Below are positions 11,800 to 24,400 of a stretch of 64,000 nucleotides of DNA, one piece after another. The first letter of the stretch is position 1. Every line of letters starts with the position of its first letter. Source of the stretch: Anthonomus grandis grandis (taxonomy: Eukaryota > Arthropoda > Insecta > Coleoptera > Curculionidae); assembly GCF_022605725.1 (NCBI RefSeq), contig NC_065551.1, positions 21,514,001 through 21,578,000 on the forward strand, in the 5' to 3' direction. A program made the translations under genes and the position numbers. The notes under the pieces were generated by a model that ran no database searches, was not told where the DNA came from, and saw only the letters and a program-made list of their open reading frames with translations.

Positions 11800-14700
11800 A
11801 TTAATAGGTCATATTGATTTTTGGTCTTAAACTAGGTGTAAAAAGTTTAGGTTTATTGCATATTTCCCTGAAGAAAATGAAGAATTTTCTTTAATAATAC
11901 ACATGGCCTTTATTATTTTACTCGAAAACCTTGCATCGGACGTAAAAAAAGGCAGAGAACCAAGTTTCCTCCAAGCCAAATGAGGATTGTATAAACACCT
12001 AAGGCTGAACATAAAACTACTGCAATATTTTATTTTAAAATTAAAACTATAAAAGATAAAATTAAGAAGTTAGCATAAGTTATTTTTTAACTAATATGCT
12101 TCCTGTAAATTAAAATTTAAATAAATTATATTAATTAAATTGTTATAAGTGATTTTTTATTTGGTTAGAGAAACCTGGATATGAAAAAAAAATTTTATAA
12201 AAAATTTTTAAGTAGGATATGTTACAATAACAAAAAACATTTTACATAAAATTTTAGTAATAATTTTCATTAAAATTAGAGCAAAGAAAAAATAGGAAAG
12301 TATACCAAATCTGAAAAGTTATTTTAGTTTTGGAACAGATATAACGAGAAAAATTGTTCTCGTAAAAATATAAATATAAATTTTGTTTAAAGTCAATTTT
12401 AATAATAAAAAATTATAGCTGAAAAACTACAATCAAAATATTCCATTAAAAATTTAACAATTTAGCTCAACGTCACTAACTATTTAAAAAAATTCATCAT
12501 TCATTTTAAATGTGGCTTTTTGAATTTCAATTTTCATTTACTTAAATGTTTCCTGTTGACTTTACTTGACTTTAAACCATAACAAAAATAATGCATACAT
12601 GTAACTGGATATTCTTAACACAAAAATGGGTCATCTTTGTTTAAGTTTTTTTTCTTCAATTTTAATGGCTTCACCAAAGTCTAAATATTAGTAAAGTAAG
12701 ACGCTGAATATACTTGTCTTTCTTTTTCCATAACTTTAAAATACCTATTACATATACCAGCTAAAACCAATTAAAACAATAATATTAAGATTCCATGAAT
12801 TAATTTAGCGAATTTAGAATTAAATATTACATAATTATTTCGAATTTAAAAGGCAAACTTGTTGACTTCTCGCTAATATTAGCCATTCCGAAACTAATCT
12901 GTCCATTTGATTTGAATTAAACTAATATTTAAAAAGCTTGTCTTAATCATTAACGGGACGTTCATTGGCACCAGTCTCATAAAATATTTATTTGATTTGA
13001 CCCTTTCTTTCTTCGACAAACAGTGAAATTAATATTGGGGCATACAATTTTCCCGCTCTCTTATGCTTGCCAAGGCCCATTTTTAAGGAGTTGCACCCTT
13101 TTTAAATGTTGAAACCATACGCGTGCCGTCTGGGTAGAGGGACTAGCTGCACCAATTTTACACTTTTTAATTACAGGTTAAGATAAAATAGGATTGGTAC
13201 TTTTATAACACTATTCTTTTTAATATGCAGAATTTAAACAAATTGAGAAAATCAATTAAAAAACAGATTTATTTTTAATTTAAAATAAACAATGTATAAT
13301 ATTTATTTAAGTTATGCCTTTGGATGTTTATACGAATATATATGCAGCAATTAGTAAATATGTGGTTGAATTTTTATTCATTACTTTTATTATTTTTTTG
13401 GGAGACTAGTGGATTAGGAACTGTAAATCAAAATTAGAGTTTAGTTTATTTTAAGATTTTTTAAGCAACCCCTATATAAGTAGACGTAAAATAAACCTTA
13501 CCCCACCTTCTTTATTCCACCCTTAAAAATTAGTTATTTATTATGATCTTAAGCTATAAGCAATGTTTTGACTAATTTTAGCTTACTCTGACTGAGTAAC
13601 TAATTAACTAAAATTAATGTAGTATGAATAAATAAATTAGTACTATTTATAAAGGGAGCAGCAGGTATAAGAAAGAAATGTATTCTTTTGCGTTTAATTA
13701 AAAGATTCTTTTTTAGGAAATATCTGAATCATTAGTGTAGTGCAGTAAAATAAACAAGCGACTATAAATAAAGAGTAATGAAAAAAGTTAATGACTGATT
13801 CTTTTAATGATATCCTTAATACCCTTTTCTACTACATAAAAAAGAAATTACAGTTGGTCCTCAAAAGATGTTCGTGTTTTGTTAATTTTAGTTAAAAAAG
13901 AAAAATTCTATAACCAGGACGATCTACTTAACTGACTAGCCCTGCTATAGTCTGCAAAACGGAATAACAATCCTGACATTTGATTAGTTTGCATCATTTT
14001 TATGGAGAAAGGTTTAGAAAAAGCATCATTTTTTTATCTTAATAAGAGAACTATATTGACTATAGACCATTTCTTTTAACCCAAAAAAATTAACTTGACA
14101 CTTCATTTTTATATTAAAAGCAAAATTATAGTTGATCTTCAGAAAATCTTGACTTTTTTCTTTATTTATCTCCTTCCTGTCAAGTGCCTTAATGGTCTGG
14201 TAAAACCTGTTCCAAAAGCAATCATAAGGTAAATAAAACCTGCTTCAACTGTTTACAGAAAATCCTATGACCAAGAAAAACCACTTAAGTAAATAAAAAC
14301 TAAAAAAAAAACTGATATTTCGTGACCATTCACATTGAGAACTACAACAAACCTCTTCTTTGTCTCTCTATAAGAGTACTATAGGACTTTTCATTTTGGA
14401 TATAGCACAAAAGCAGATGTGCCAGCCTATCTCCCGATAACTCAAATTTATTTAAGAATTTTAAATAATAACTACGCATGACATTTTTCTTTAAGCTCTT
14501 CAGTTGTAAAAGTGGTGAGTCTATCTGCCTTCTAGAGATCTTTTGAGTAGAATGACTGACAAAGAATAGATCCTTAAATTCTGTTTATTTGTCTACTTTT
14601 TCTGGAGATGGTGTTCTTTTTAGCACGTGTTGAGAACTGAGAATTATAAGTCCCTTCATATGGGATAAAGAAGAAATTACATTAAATCTACAAACTTTGT

Positions 14701-16980
14701 CTGAAAGAAACACTTGTAATATCTACGTTGTCATTTAAACTCTTTTTAAAATGGACCTGCATTTCTTAGAATGCCAGTCAATGACTGCTTCACATACGCA
14801 TCATGAGGCAAGGGTACAATAGTCCCCTTAGTTGAATATAGTAAGCTTAACATAGTAACATTTTGCTAGCTTTTTAGCTTTGAAAAGAGTGTATCTTTAT
14901 CACCCTAAGTACTGCAAAAAGTAGATATTTCGTCCATCTGTCTACATTTATTTAAAACGTATGGGGTTCAGCAACGGTTAGGAGATCTGGAACGAACGTG
15001 TTTTCATCTGGTGACTAAGCTGATTTAAATCTATCTGACTAATGAGTGGTTCTTATATATTCAACTCTACTCATTCTCCACAACCGATTTAATGATCAGT
15101 AAGTAAGTATTTACGATACAAGTCGGAAACCCTTGATCTCATATTCAAATCTGTAGTTGATCTGATCTACGAAATGCTTTTTTTATTACAGGATTAGGTT
15201 CGAACCTCAATAAGTAAGGTTAATTTGGAAAGTTCCTAGGCCCTCGGTACCTTTAAATTGAAATTGAGCATTGGTAATTTCGTTCTCGCAGAGAAGTTGC
15301 AGTTTCTGTATCGAAATTTTCAGTTAAATTAGGTGCGCCAGAAACTGTTTCTTCCTGCTAGCAGAACTATTATTTGTTTATTATAGTTCAGAAAGGCTTT
15401 AATTGGATTGATTCCTCGATACCGCATTTAGCAACTACAAAACTTAGAGTGTTTCCTAATAATCATTTATTACCTCCAGTTGGTTTTCAATGTTAGATGT
15501 AGAAAAGTAAAGAAAAAAAAGAGAAACGTTTGCTTAAGGTATAAAAAAAATATCTCGCAGAAATTGAATTTAGTTGAAACATATAATCGAACTAATATTT
15601 CTAAATATCTACTTAAAACTTGGAAATTTAATTTAAGTAGAGATTTCTCATTTGAATGCACTAAACTGTAATATTTTTTAAGAACTTTGTATTTAATTTG
15701 TCAATAATACCAATACTAATATTAGGCAAACTTAAATTTTTCTTAATAATTTTCTTTTAAAACTTTATTTATTGGTGCAGTTAATATAATACCTTAATAA
15801 TTAGTTACATTCAGCCTACCAGCTGTCCCATAACTCACAGTGAAGTTTACCCTAGAGAATGTGAAGCGGGCGTGTTTTATGACTCCGCAATGTTTTTCGT
15901 TTTGCAGTAAGTACAATTTGCACGAACCTTTTTAATTGGAATTTTAGTGGTGCAGTTCGTATTTAACCCAAAATTCGCAAAGTAAATTCTCAATATTTAA
16001 TGACTTCATGATTTTAAATAGTTTTAGTTTGACTTTAAACCTTAGCTACTAGAAGAATTTTCTAAATAAATTTCAGCTTATCAATTTCTTTAAGTCATTT
16101 CTTATAGATGATTTAAAAAGTTAATGATGGAAGATAAAAAAAAATTATAGCTTCCTTGCAAGCAAACTGATAATAATTTTTAAATTAACAAGGTTGGTTA
16201 TTATTCTAATTTAAATCAATGGAGTTTGAATAAGAATTACAAATACACTATGTCTAAGAGTGGAATCTCAGAAATAAAATGTTTAATGATTACTTTTCCT
16301 AAAACGGATTTTTTTAAATTTCAGTTATTCTGGAAAATTTCATATTTTTTAAATATTTGCAGTATATTTGGTAATTAGTTGGCGCCCAACATGAAAAAAA
16401 AAACTAAATTAGTAACAAAGAATCAATAGCTTAATTAAACTTTACAACAGGCAAAATACCTTTAAAAGTCTGGCCACCTGCCATTACTTTTATAATTTCC
16501 ATTTAACTAACAGAAAAAGGTGTATCAGACCAATTAAAGTTATGCTTATGCATGATATAATTAAATACAGCTATCCATATTAGAACTAATTAGTTATTAT
16601 CTGATTTTTTATGAAACTCTGACATATTGGGATAGCACGCTTTATATATTGCTACTTATTTGTAAACAAGTTATTAGCTTTTTTTATTAAAATATTATTT
16701 AATCCGGGTCTAATAAATTAATTTCTAAATAATTTAAAGATATTTTAAGTACCTTTCATTGAAACAATATATAATATGACACTTTTATTTTAACACCTTT
16801 TGTTGCTAATTAGGCATTAAGGCCTACTTCATGATTTTAGATCAACTATTTTAATTAAAACCTTCCAATACAAAAACTCACCTTTTTTCTTTTAAAAATC
16901 TATTTTAGATTCCCTAAATATTCGGTTTTTAAACATAAAGGCTTAAATAACTTAGACACAAAATCACTTTAGCACTAAAC
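11800..16980. other. AT-rich non-coding stretch
   Basis: No gene supported. Slightly GC-richer patches at about 13050-13160, 14750-15010 and 15830-15900 show no domain, splice signals or repeat structure that I recognise. Confidence 0.55.
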
Positions 16981-17011
16981 CGAACGGTACTACGATATTA
17001 AACCTTTTTAA

Positions 17012-17203
17012 AGGCTTTTAGTCGCCGAAGCTACCGGGCCGTTATTATCGAATTTTGGAATGTGCATTGTGCCCTCAAGTCCTGCTGTCGAAAATATTTT
17101 TGCTGCTGATCTTGTGAGTAAATTGAAGAAGGCGTTTAGCGCCAGCGGTAGTATATGTGAGCCAGAAATTTTTCAGAAGGAAAATACAATTTTTTGTCCT
17201 TAA
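17012..17203 (+). CDS. Unidentified coding-like island (possible exon)
   Basis: A 63-codon open stretch without a clear start stands out from its surroundings in base composition and reads like protein: VAEATGPLLSNFGMCIVPS, then SSPAVENIFAADLVSKLKKA, then FSASGSICEPEIFQ to a TAA stop. Possible splice signals border part of it: CTTTTAG just before 17022 and GTGAGTAA at 17114. It could therefore be an internal exon of about 92 bp, or a terminal exon if the reading continues to the stop. I do not recognise the family and saw no neighbouring exons. A transposon-derived fragment is equally possible. Confidence 0.3.
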   Translation, partial: RLLVAEATGPLLSNFGMCIVPSSPAVENIFAADLVSKLKKAFSASGSICEPEIFQKENTIFCP

Positions 17204-17209
17204 ATAGGT

Positions 17210-18560
17210 ACACTTTTGTAATAATTTATTTAATAGAAATTATAGAGAAATTAATAAATAAATTATAAATATAATAAAAGCAAATAAAATCATATTATCC
17301 AATATTTATATACATTATAAATTCAATATTTAAAAGTAAAGGTAAATCAAAATAATCACAGTACGTAATAATTTCAATACACGACGAACCATACGTATGT
17401 AGGTAAATAGGTAGGGTTAATACGGTAAGGTAAATACACATGTCTACTTTTATAGAACAAGAATAAATTCAATAAGAAAAGTAAACCAACCTTATAATTT
17501 AAGAATCACACTATTTGCACTTTCAACTATATCCAAATTTAATATACTTAACCTACACAACTAAATATTTGTAATCATTTCAATTCTCCGCAAAAGAACC
17601 CAACGCAATAAAAAACACAGGGTTGTAAATCTTTTATATAGATTTTTAAATATATTCATATATTTATCAAAATATTCATATTCACATTCTCAAGGCGAAA
17701 ATATTTTTTTATTGTTTTATTTATTCCATCCCTACATTTCTAAAATAAACTTTAAATTTTAATTTTAAAAAGTTCAATTGAATTATTTTTTTAAATTGTG
17801 ACAGGTAGTTCAGCATGAATTAAGGCCTTAAAAATAGACATAAATTCTGTCCCAAAGTTGTATTAATCTTGGGCAATGAACCAGTCAAATCCTTTGATCG
17901 AGTAGAGTAGGTGTGACTAATGACCTTAAGCGTATCTCGTTTTTTCAATTATCATGTCTATCTCAATAGACATTTTTAAACAATATCTAGCGATCTGATG
18001 TCCTTTTTTTAAATATCACCCTATACCAGAATCCCATATGTTAGATTGAATTGTATAAGTACCAAATATAGGGTTTTTAAATATGCAATATCAAAATATT
18101 TTTTCAGGTCTTAAATTTGTTAATACATAATCTTACTTTATGGTTAATGTAATAATTCCATTTTATGTTTGATTTTGTTTGTACTAAAAATATTTATTAG
18201 TTTATGGGAGAGCTTAATCGTAAGCTTATTAAAACTCAACAAGTCAGAATAAGAGCCAAATAGCAATAACGACGTCTTATCAAAATTAGTGATAGACATT
18301 CATTATTAAACTACTTAAATGGCTGAAGGTCAAAGATACTATTGTGGCATTTTTACTGCTCGTTATTCATAAATTAAAACAAGCGATGCAGGAAAATAGT
18401 CAACTGATTTATTTGCACACTTACAGTACTAAACACGATCACTTACGACTACTAGAAATATTATTTACACTATATTTATTTACGACCGCCAATCGCGCTG
18501 AACTGTCCATTGCTGAATTAGGGCTCTAAAATCCTACCCTGAAGAATGCCTATACTAGCT
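17210..18560. other. AT-rich non-coding stretch
   Basis: No gene supported. The open frame at 18344-18529 has no recognisable domain. Confidence 0.55.
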
Positions 18561-18580
18561 GGTATCTTGAAACTTACAAC

Positions 18581-19020
18581 CCCACCAACCACCACGCATT
18601 AAAAGAATGACTCTTATTCCATTTTCTTCTAAAATGTACAGAAGTATGGCATGATCGATTGTGTCAAATGCTTTTTCTAAATCCAAAAACATACAGAGAA
18701 CTTTTTCATCTTTGTCTGCTGTAGTGATGCAATAGTGACCCTACTAAATTTGTCAAAGCATTTTTTGTTGATTCCATTTTGTCTCCTTTTTAAATTCCAA
18801 TTATTTTGATGATAAAATATTATGCTTAAACATAAATTTAACCAAACGCATTTTAAGGATACCTTCGAATAATTTACTTATAATATTTAACTAGGATATC
18901 GGTATATAATTGCTTGTAACAGTTTCCAGTCCATCTTTTTCATCAACTTTCCGTCTCTGTATAGCGGTTTTAATAAAGCTGATTTCGGCATTTTTGAAAA
19001 GTAACCTTCCGAAAACGAGT
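18581..19020 (-). mobile_element. CR1/Jockey-like reverse transcriptase fragment
   Basis: The minus strand, read from about 19020 downward, gives NYIPIS, then ISKLFEGILKMRLVKF, matching the NYRPISLL..ISKIFEKIL region of non-LTR RTs. After a frame change it gives KVLCMFLDLEKAFDTIDHAI (about 18685-18625), which is RT motif A with its catalytic aspartate. LLYILEENG follows. Only the fingers and first palm motif are present, with no endonuclease and no YADD. Stops and frameshifts show it is dead. Confidence 0.75.
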
Positions 19021-19189
19021 AGTTTATTAAAAATGCAAGTAGCGTGGCAACATATTCAGAAAGTTACTTAAAACCATTAGTTATTAAAAAAGTATTACAT
19101 CTAACTTTATGTTTAAAAAAATGGTATTTCTGTTAATTACCCAGACCAGAATTTTTAAAACAAAACTGGAATGATGATCTGAAAAGTGC

Positions 19190-20715
19190 AACTTATTGCC
19201 CAGAGAGCAAATAGGGTTTAAAAGAGGAAAAGGTGTAATAGATGATATTTTTTTTTTATCTTATAGTAGACATTCAAAATTGTTATTTTAAAAATAATTA
19301 TTTGAGAGCTCTTCTTTTAGATATTTGTAGCATATATAATATTGTCCTTATATCTATCCTAAATGCTGATTGATGATTTTTATTTGTAAACAATCAAAGT
19401 CAGCAATTTCAATTTTTAAAAAGCCTAGAGTTGAAAGTGCGGAAAATGTACAGCTAGGAAATGGGTCATTTTTTAGAGAAACACTTTTAAATACTTTAAT
19501 ATTGGATCAAAAATGAATATAAGAACAGCATATTAATAGTACTATAGTTAAGGCTGAGGAATGTTATAATCTTTTAAAAGTGACTACATAGCGTCATTAC
19601 AGAGTGGAACCCAAAGTATCTTTATGATTTTATAGAGCATGCCAGAGAGCTTTGATAAATTTTAGATCTATTCTATATGGGTCAGCAACAAAGACAAGAG
19701 TTTTAAAAATAAATCGTCTGCAATATAAGAGATTGAAAATTATAACCAGAGCTTTGTTTACGACACTTACGCAGGCACTTTTGGCAAACACTGGAGAACA
19801 ACGCTTGTACTTAAGAAGACTGTATCTGGCAAAAAAGTTTATTTAAAAAAAATTATTTATATAAATAACGAATATGATCTATAGTTTATCATTCGAACAT
19901 TTAACAAATAAATATTGGAGCCATAAAAAGTAAGTATAATAATTATTTACTTAGAAAGGTCCTGTACCAAAACTAAGTAGCTGTCAGTGTTTGGATAAAG
20001 TCATTCAAAACGTTAAAAGATTAGGTGGTGCATATTACGTATGTACATAAGGTCAAAAGATCTTTAAGAAAAAATCAACGCAGCATTATTTTTTTGCCGA
20101 GGCTTTTACTATTATAAATTCCTTGGACTATAAATCTCAGCATCCAGTATCCAAACAGTAATTTATGTGTACAGACTTCTGTCATGTTTAAAGACCTTAA
20201 GCAACAGAATCAAAAATATATATAGAAATCCAATGATTTTTAAATATTATAAAAAGTTCTAATTCTAACAAAAAATTACATCAGAGTATCATTCTTCTGG
20301 GTTAACGAACATTTCCGAATTCAAGGAAGTAAAATTGCTGACCATCTAGCTCAAAAAGCTTTTGATAAAGACGTATCAATTTTTTTAATTATAAATCTAA
20401 GACATATTTTTCTTCTTTAAGAATACCAATAAACAAAATGAAGACAACAATTTGGTGAATATAAAGCCAATAACTGTAATTTTTATACAAAAACCAATAA
20501 GCAACTTAGCTTGGAGCCATTAATTGAAAATACCAGCTTGAGCAGGACTAATTATTCTACGGTTATTAAACTTATCTGTGGTCATGGTGTGCTAACAAAC
20601 CTTTTACACAAGATTAAGGTAATTGAAAATGAGTACTGTGTAATATACAATAACACAACTACTGTTTATGATCAAAATCATTGGTTCTTAATATACGGGC
20701 ATTTGCTTTTTTGAA
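19190..20715 (+). mobile_element. Degenerate non-LTR retrotransposon, RT to C-terminus (I/Jockey-like)
   Basis: In order on the plus strand: a relic of RT motif A (LRALLLDICSIYNIVLI, about 19302-19352), the thumb region SILYGSATKTRVLKINRLQY with LYLRRLYLAKKFI at its end (19652-19846), an RNase H end (VSFFWVNEHFRIQGSKIADH, about 20284-20370, with LAQKAF after it), and a C-terminal segment ending LICGHGVLTNLLHKIKVIEN with a weak Cys/His pattern (20511-20714). Frames change and stops are frequent. Order and spacing fit one element with internal deletions. The exact clade is uncertain. Confidence 0.7.
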
Positions 20716-20780
20716 TCAATAACTGGTAAAATTGCATCTGCTACCAACGAATGCATGTAATTGACATAGAAAAATTAAAT

Positions 20781-20862
20781 ACGGGAAGTCTTTTTTCCAC
20801 AAATAAAAGGCTAATCTCAATGTCAGGAGTGATGCATTTCGGCAAATGCTCTTGCTATTATC
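20781..20862 (+). repeat. Single arm of hairpin MITE family
   Basis: ACGGGAAGTCTTTTTTCCAC, AAATAAAAGGC and CAGGAGTGATGCATTTCGGC appear in the same order as in the hairpin at 53532-53767. The opposite arm is missing here. This is the most truncated of the three family members in the window. Confidence 0.7.
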
Positions 20863-20894
20863 AAACACAACAGACATATCAGATATAACTTTCT

Positions 20895-20982
20895 AGTTAC
20901 TACATTTGCCTTGAAACGTTCACAAATTGTAGCTTGTGTCAAAATGTCATTTTGTGAACGTATCAAGACAAATGCAGTAACT
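20895..20982. repeat. Imperfect hairpin, about 31-bp arms
   Basis: GTTACTACATTTGCCTTGAA with CGTTCACAAA (20896-20926) is matched inverted at 20951-20981 with a few mismatches and a short loop. It lies beside the MITE arm, about 460 bp before the kinesin start codon, and may be an independent foldback element. Confidence 0.6.
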
Positions 20983-21049
20983 TTGAAAAAAAAAATAAAA
21001 CTAGAAAAAAAAGAAGAAAATTTTGACTATGCTACCGATGGTGAAAAGT

Positions 21050-21190
21050 TTTTTTGCCGAAATCTGGCGCAAGTCCCTTCTTCCTGCCGATCTCGCGCAC
21101 ACGTCCCGATCGATTGTCGCCGCAGGAATAGCAGTAAAACAGGCGAGATGCAGCGGCAGGAATAAACAGGAACACCGGGATAAAAGGGTA
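21050..21190. other. GC-rich patch with inverted repeat upstream of the kinesin gene
   Basis: A CpG-containing patch in AT-rich surroundings. TTCCTGCCGATCTCG (21081-21095) is matched inverted at 21144-21162 with a 4-base insertion. It ends about 250 bp before the kinesin ATG. It could be part of the promoter region or, more likely given the hairpin and neighbouring repeats, a transposon fragment. Small open frames here in three readings do not resemble a known protein. Confidence 0.35.
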
Positions 21191-21439
21191 TTTACACGTA
21201 TATGTAGTCATTAAATTTGGCTTAAATAAAATTAGATATAAAATATCCAGAGTCAATATTAAAATTTTTTGTTGCACAACACGGCCTTGGGATTTATTTG
21301 GTAAAATTTCAAATGTACGTTTTTACAAAAAAGAGCGTTTTTATATCAAAATAAATAAATATAAATACTTTAATTTCGATCGATGCTATAAATATATTAC
21401 TCCTTTATTTTGACATATTTTTGACACAGTTTTAATAAA

Positions 21440-24400
21440 ATGGTTGTCAATAGTATAAAAGTTTATGCTCGACTCAAAAAAGAAAAAAAATTAATTAATA
21501 AGGTATGGTTTATAAAGAAAAATCATAAGATGTAAAATAAAAAATTGCAGGTTTATGATATTGTAAAAGCAACCCCTGAAAAGGAAGATATTATCTTTTA
21601 CAAGAATGATAAAGGACTTCTTTCTAAATTCAGGTAAAGTGTGCCCTAAGAATTTATTGATATTTTACATTGTACATTTATTTCTATAGATTTAATCAAA
21701 TTTTTGATGAATTGGCCAGTCAAGAAGACATATTTAACTATGTGGCTAAACCTATAGTATCGAGGTAATAACTCTTATTTACCCTTGCACAATTTTTTTA
21801 ATAACAAATGCAGTCTTTTGCAGGGATTTAATGGAACTATTTTTGCTTATGGACAGGTAATATTCACACTTTATTCAAATCATTTATATAACCATTCATC
21901 ATTATAGACTGGCAGCGGCAAAACCTACACGATGACAGGCTCTGCAAGAAAATACGAAGATAGAGGCATTATTCCACGCTGTCTGCAAAGCATTTTCGCC
22001 TCGATTGAAAAGGTTTTATACAGTATATTAAATTTTAATAATACGTAGCATAATGCTGTTTTATAGTCTGAAGAAAAGCCAACTTTATACGTGTCTTACA
22101 TGGAAATTTACAATGAAATTTGCTATGATTTATTGGCTACAAAGAATTGTTCAAAAATGTTGGAGGAGCTACCGTAAGTAATATTTTTTTCTGTATAATT
22201 CTTGCTAAAATTTATTTTTAGTCGCGTTATTATACTGGAAGATGGCAAAGGAGAAGCTCATTTAAGAAATTTAAATGTTTTACCAGTTTCAACTGAAGAG
22301 GAAGCCATGCGTCTTCTATTCCTCGGTAATACTAATAGGTAACATTTACTTTATTATAGAAAAATTGTCAAAATGTTCTCATTATTTTTTTATACTTGAG
22401 AAGAAGTAGATATGTTTTATAGAAAATTTATTAAATAGGCATAAATTGTTTCAGAGTTGTTCACATTTTAAAAAAATAATAAACTCGTATATTGTGTCCA
22501 TTAAAGTTATGCATACTTTAACTTAATGGACGAATTTTACTAATATTAGAACCATCATTTAATCAGGCTTAATTCAGAAAATTGATAATAATGCTTTCTG
22601 ACTTTGTTTAACTAGTAAATATGTAATTACGCTTTAAGTAGTATAAAATATATAATAAATAAACACATAAAATATTAAAGAGGCAACTTCACAACTAATA
22701 TTTCAGAACCCCTTATCCATTTGGGTTATGTATATACTATGTTTTAATAAATTAAACACAAATCTTTCCTATTCCAGAGCTGTAGCTGAAACCCCATTAA
22801 ATGAATATTCGTCAAGATCACACTGCATATTTACAATTTACGTGTCTTCACGCCCCAGTGAGTCTAAGAGCTTAGTTTATTCAAAGTTAAACCTTGTTGA
22901 CTTAGCAGGGTACCTACAAGCCATTAATATCAAAACCGTTTTTTAGTGACATTTTTTTAGATCTGAACGAGTTTACAAGTCCCACATAACAGGCAGTACC
23001 CTTAACGAGGCAAAGCAAATAAACTTATCACTACATTTTCTCCAGCAAGTGATACTAGCCCTATCTGAATCCAGAAGGATCCATATTCCTTACCGAAACA
23101 GTCTTATGACGTTTATTTTGAAAGATTCTTTGGCTGGAAACTGTTTAACTGTGATGCTAGCCACATTGAATGTCTCTAATCAGAACTTACAAGTAGGTCA
23201 TTAATTTGTTTTCTAAGTTTAGTTAAACTGTGGATTTTCCTTAAGGAGACGATTAGCACTTGCAAGTTTGCTCAAAGAGTATCTTTGTTAAAAACTGATC
23301 CTATTATCAATGAAGTGATCGATCCTTATCAGGAAATTTTAATTTTAAAGAATGAATTGCAGGAGTTACGACGGCAGATGGTTCTAAAGCAGTCGGAGGT
23401 GACAATAATTTAAACTAAGTAATTTTTTTTACCGATAATTTGTACTTTATTAGTCTAGAAGTTTATCAAAAGCCGATAAGAGTATAATAAGTGTTAAATT
23501 AGATGAATTTTTGGCCAATCAGAAGAGCTTTAAACAGCTTCAATTAGAACCGTTTAGTACAGAGTATTGCTTAGACGTTTTTAAGATGAAAATTCACGAG
23601 CTGCAAGAAGCTCTTAAAATAAAAAAAGAACATGAACTTGAAAATATTCGAGCAGGTATATATTGAAATATAAAATTTTGTAGAATTCGTAAAATAAATT
23701 ATTTTTAGATTTTAGTGATGAAAGCACTTATTCAGTAAAAGAAAGTGTTCTAAATGAAGAAAAAGACAGGGAAGTAGACTATTACCTAAAGCGACTTTCT
23801 TGTGCGTATGAGAAAGCAAAAATTTTGGCAGCCACTATAGATGAGTGTCAGGTCCAAATAACTTATATTAGAGAAAAACTTGATGGCAATAATGAGTTTC
23901 ATAGTCAAAAAAGAAGAAATATACTTTGTGAGCTTGGCATTTGGTTCTAATATAATTTTATTTATCAACATTATTTTAGATGAAGAGTTGGAGCGTCAGC
24001 AAAATGTTTATGCCAAGAGCCTAGAACAGTTAAAGGAAATAAAAAAGGAGACTTTGCAGTTAGAGGGCGGATTAGCAGAGGCTAAGACTAGAATTAATAT
24101 AAAAACATATGAAAAAGAAATGTACTCCATTAAGTCCCCGAAAAATTGCTCTATGGAAAAAGCTTATGATTGTATAAAAACCTTATCACAAGGATGTAAA
24201 TATGATAAATGTGGACATCGATATATCTCACCTAAGTTCCATGTTTGCAATACGTTTGAGCAAGAAAGTTCTCATTGCACAAATATGTGTGCAGATGCAA
24301 GAAACTGTCAAAATCAATTTATTCAAATTGAGAAAAGATGCATTTCTTGCAATCCACATGGATTTTATAACAGTCACTATAATCCTCAAAACTTTCAATA

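Larger units (their letters stand above)
22339..22777 (+). other. Intron 7 of the kinesin gene, enlarged
   Basis: This 439-bp intron contrasts with the other twelve (about 48-67 bp). It contains two copies of the dispersed CCATTTAAGTTATGCAT motif (22498 and 22717, the second diverged), which suggests a small inserted element. Splice ends are GTAACA and TTCCAG. Confidence 0.8.

Noticed and set aside
15170..15200. GGTTCGAACC, resembling a tRNA B box
   Set aside because: No A box, acceptor stem or cloverleaf could be formed around it.
21821..21823. Alternative acceptor (TTTTGCAG) for kinesin exon 4
   Set aside because: It would delete residues conserved between the AKP and GxNGTIFAYGQ segments and shift the frame; the acceptor ending at 21813 keeps both.
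23881..23890. Alternative GC donor (G|GCAAT) for kinesin exon 12
   Set aside because: The downstream T|GTGAGC at 23928 is a stronger consensus donor and keeps the frame.
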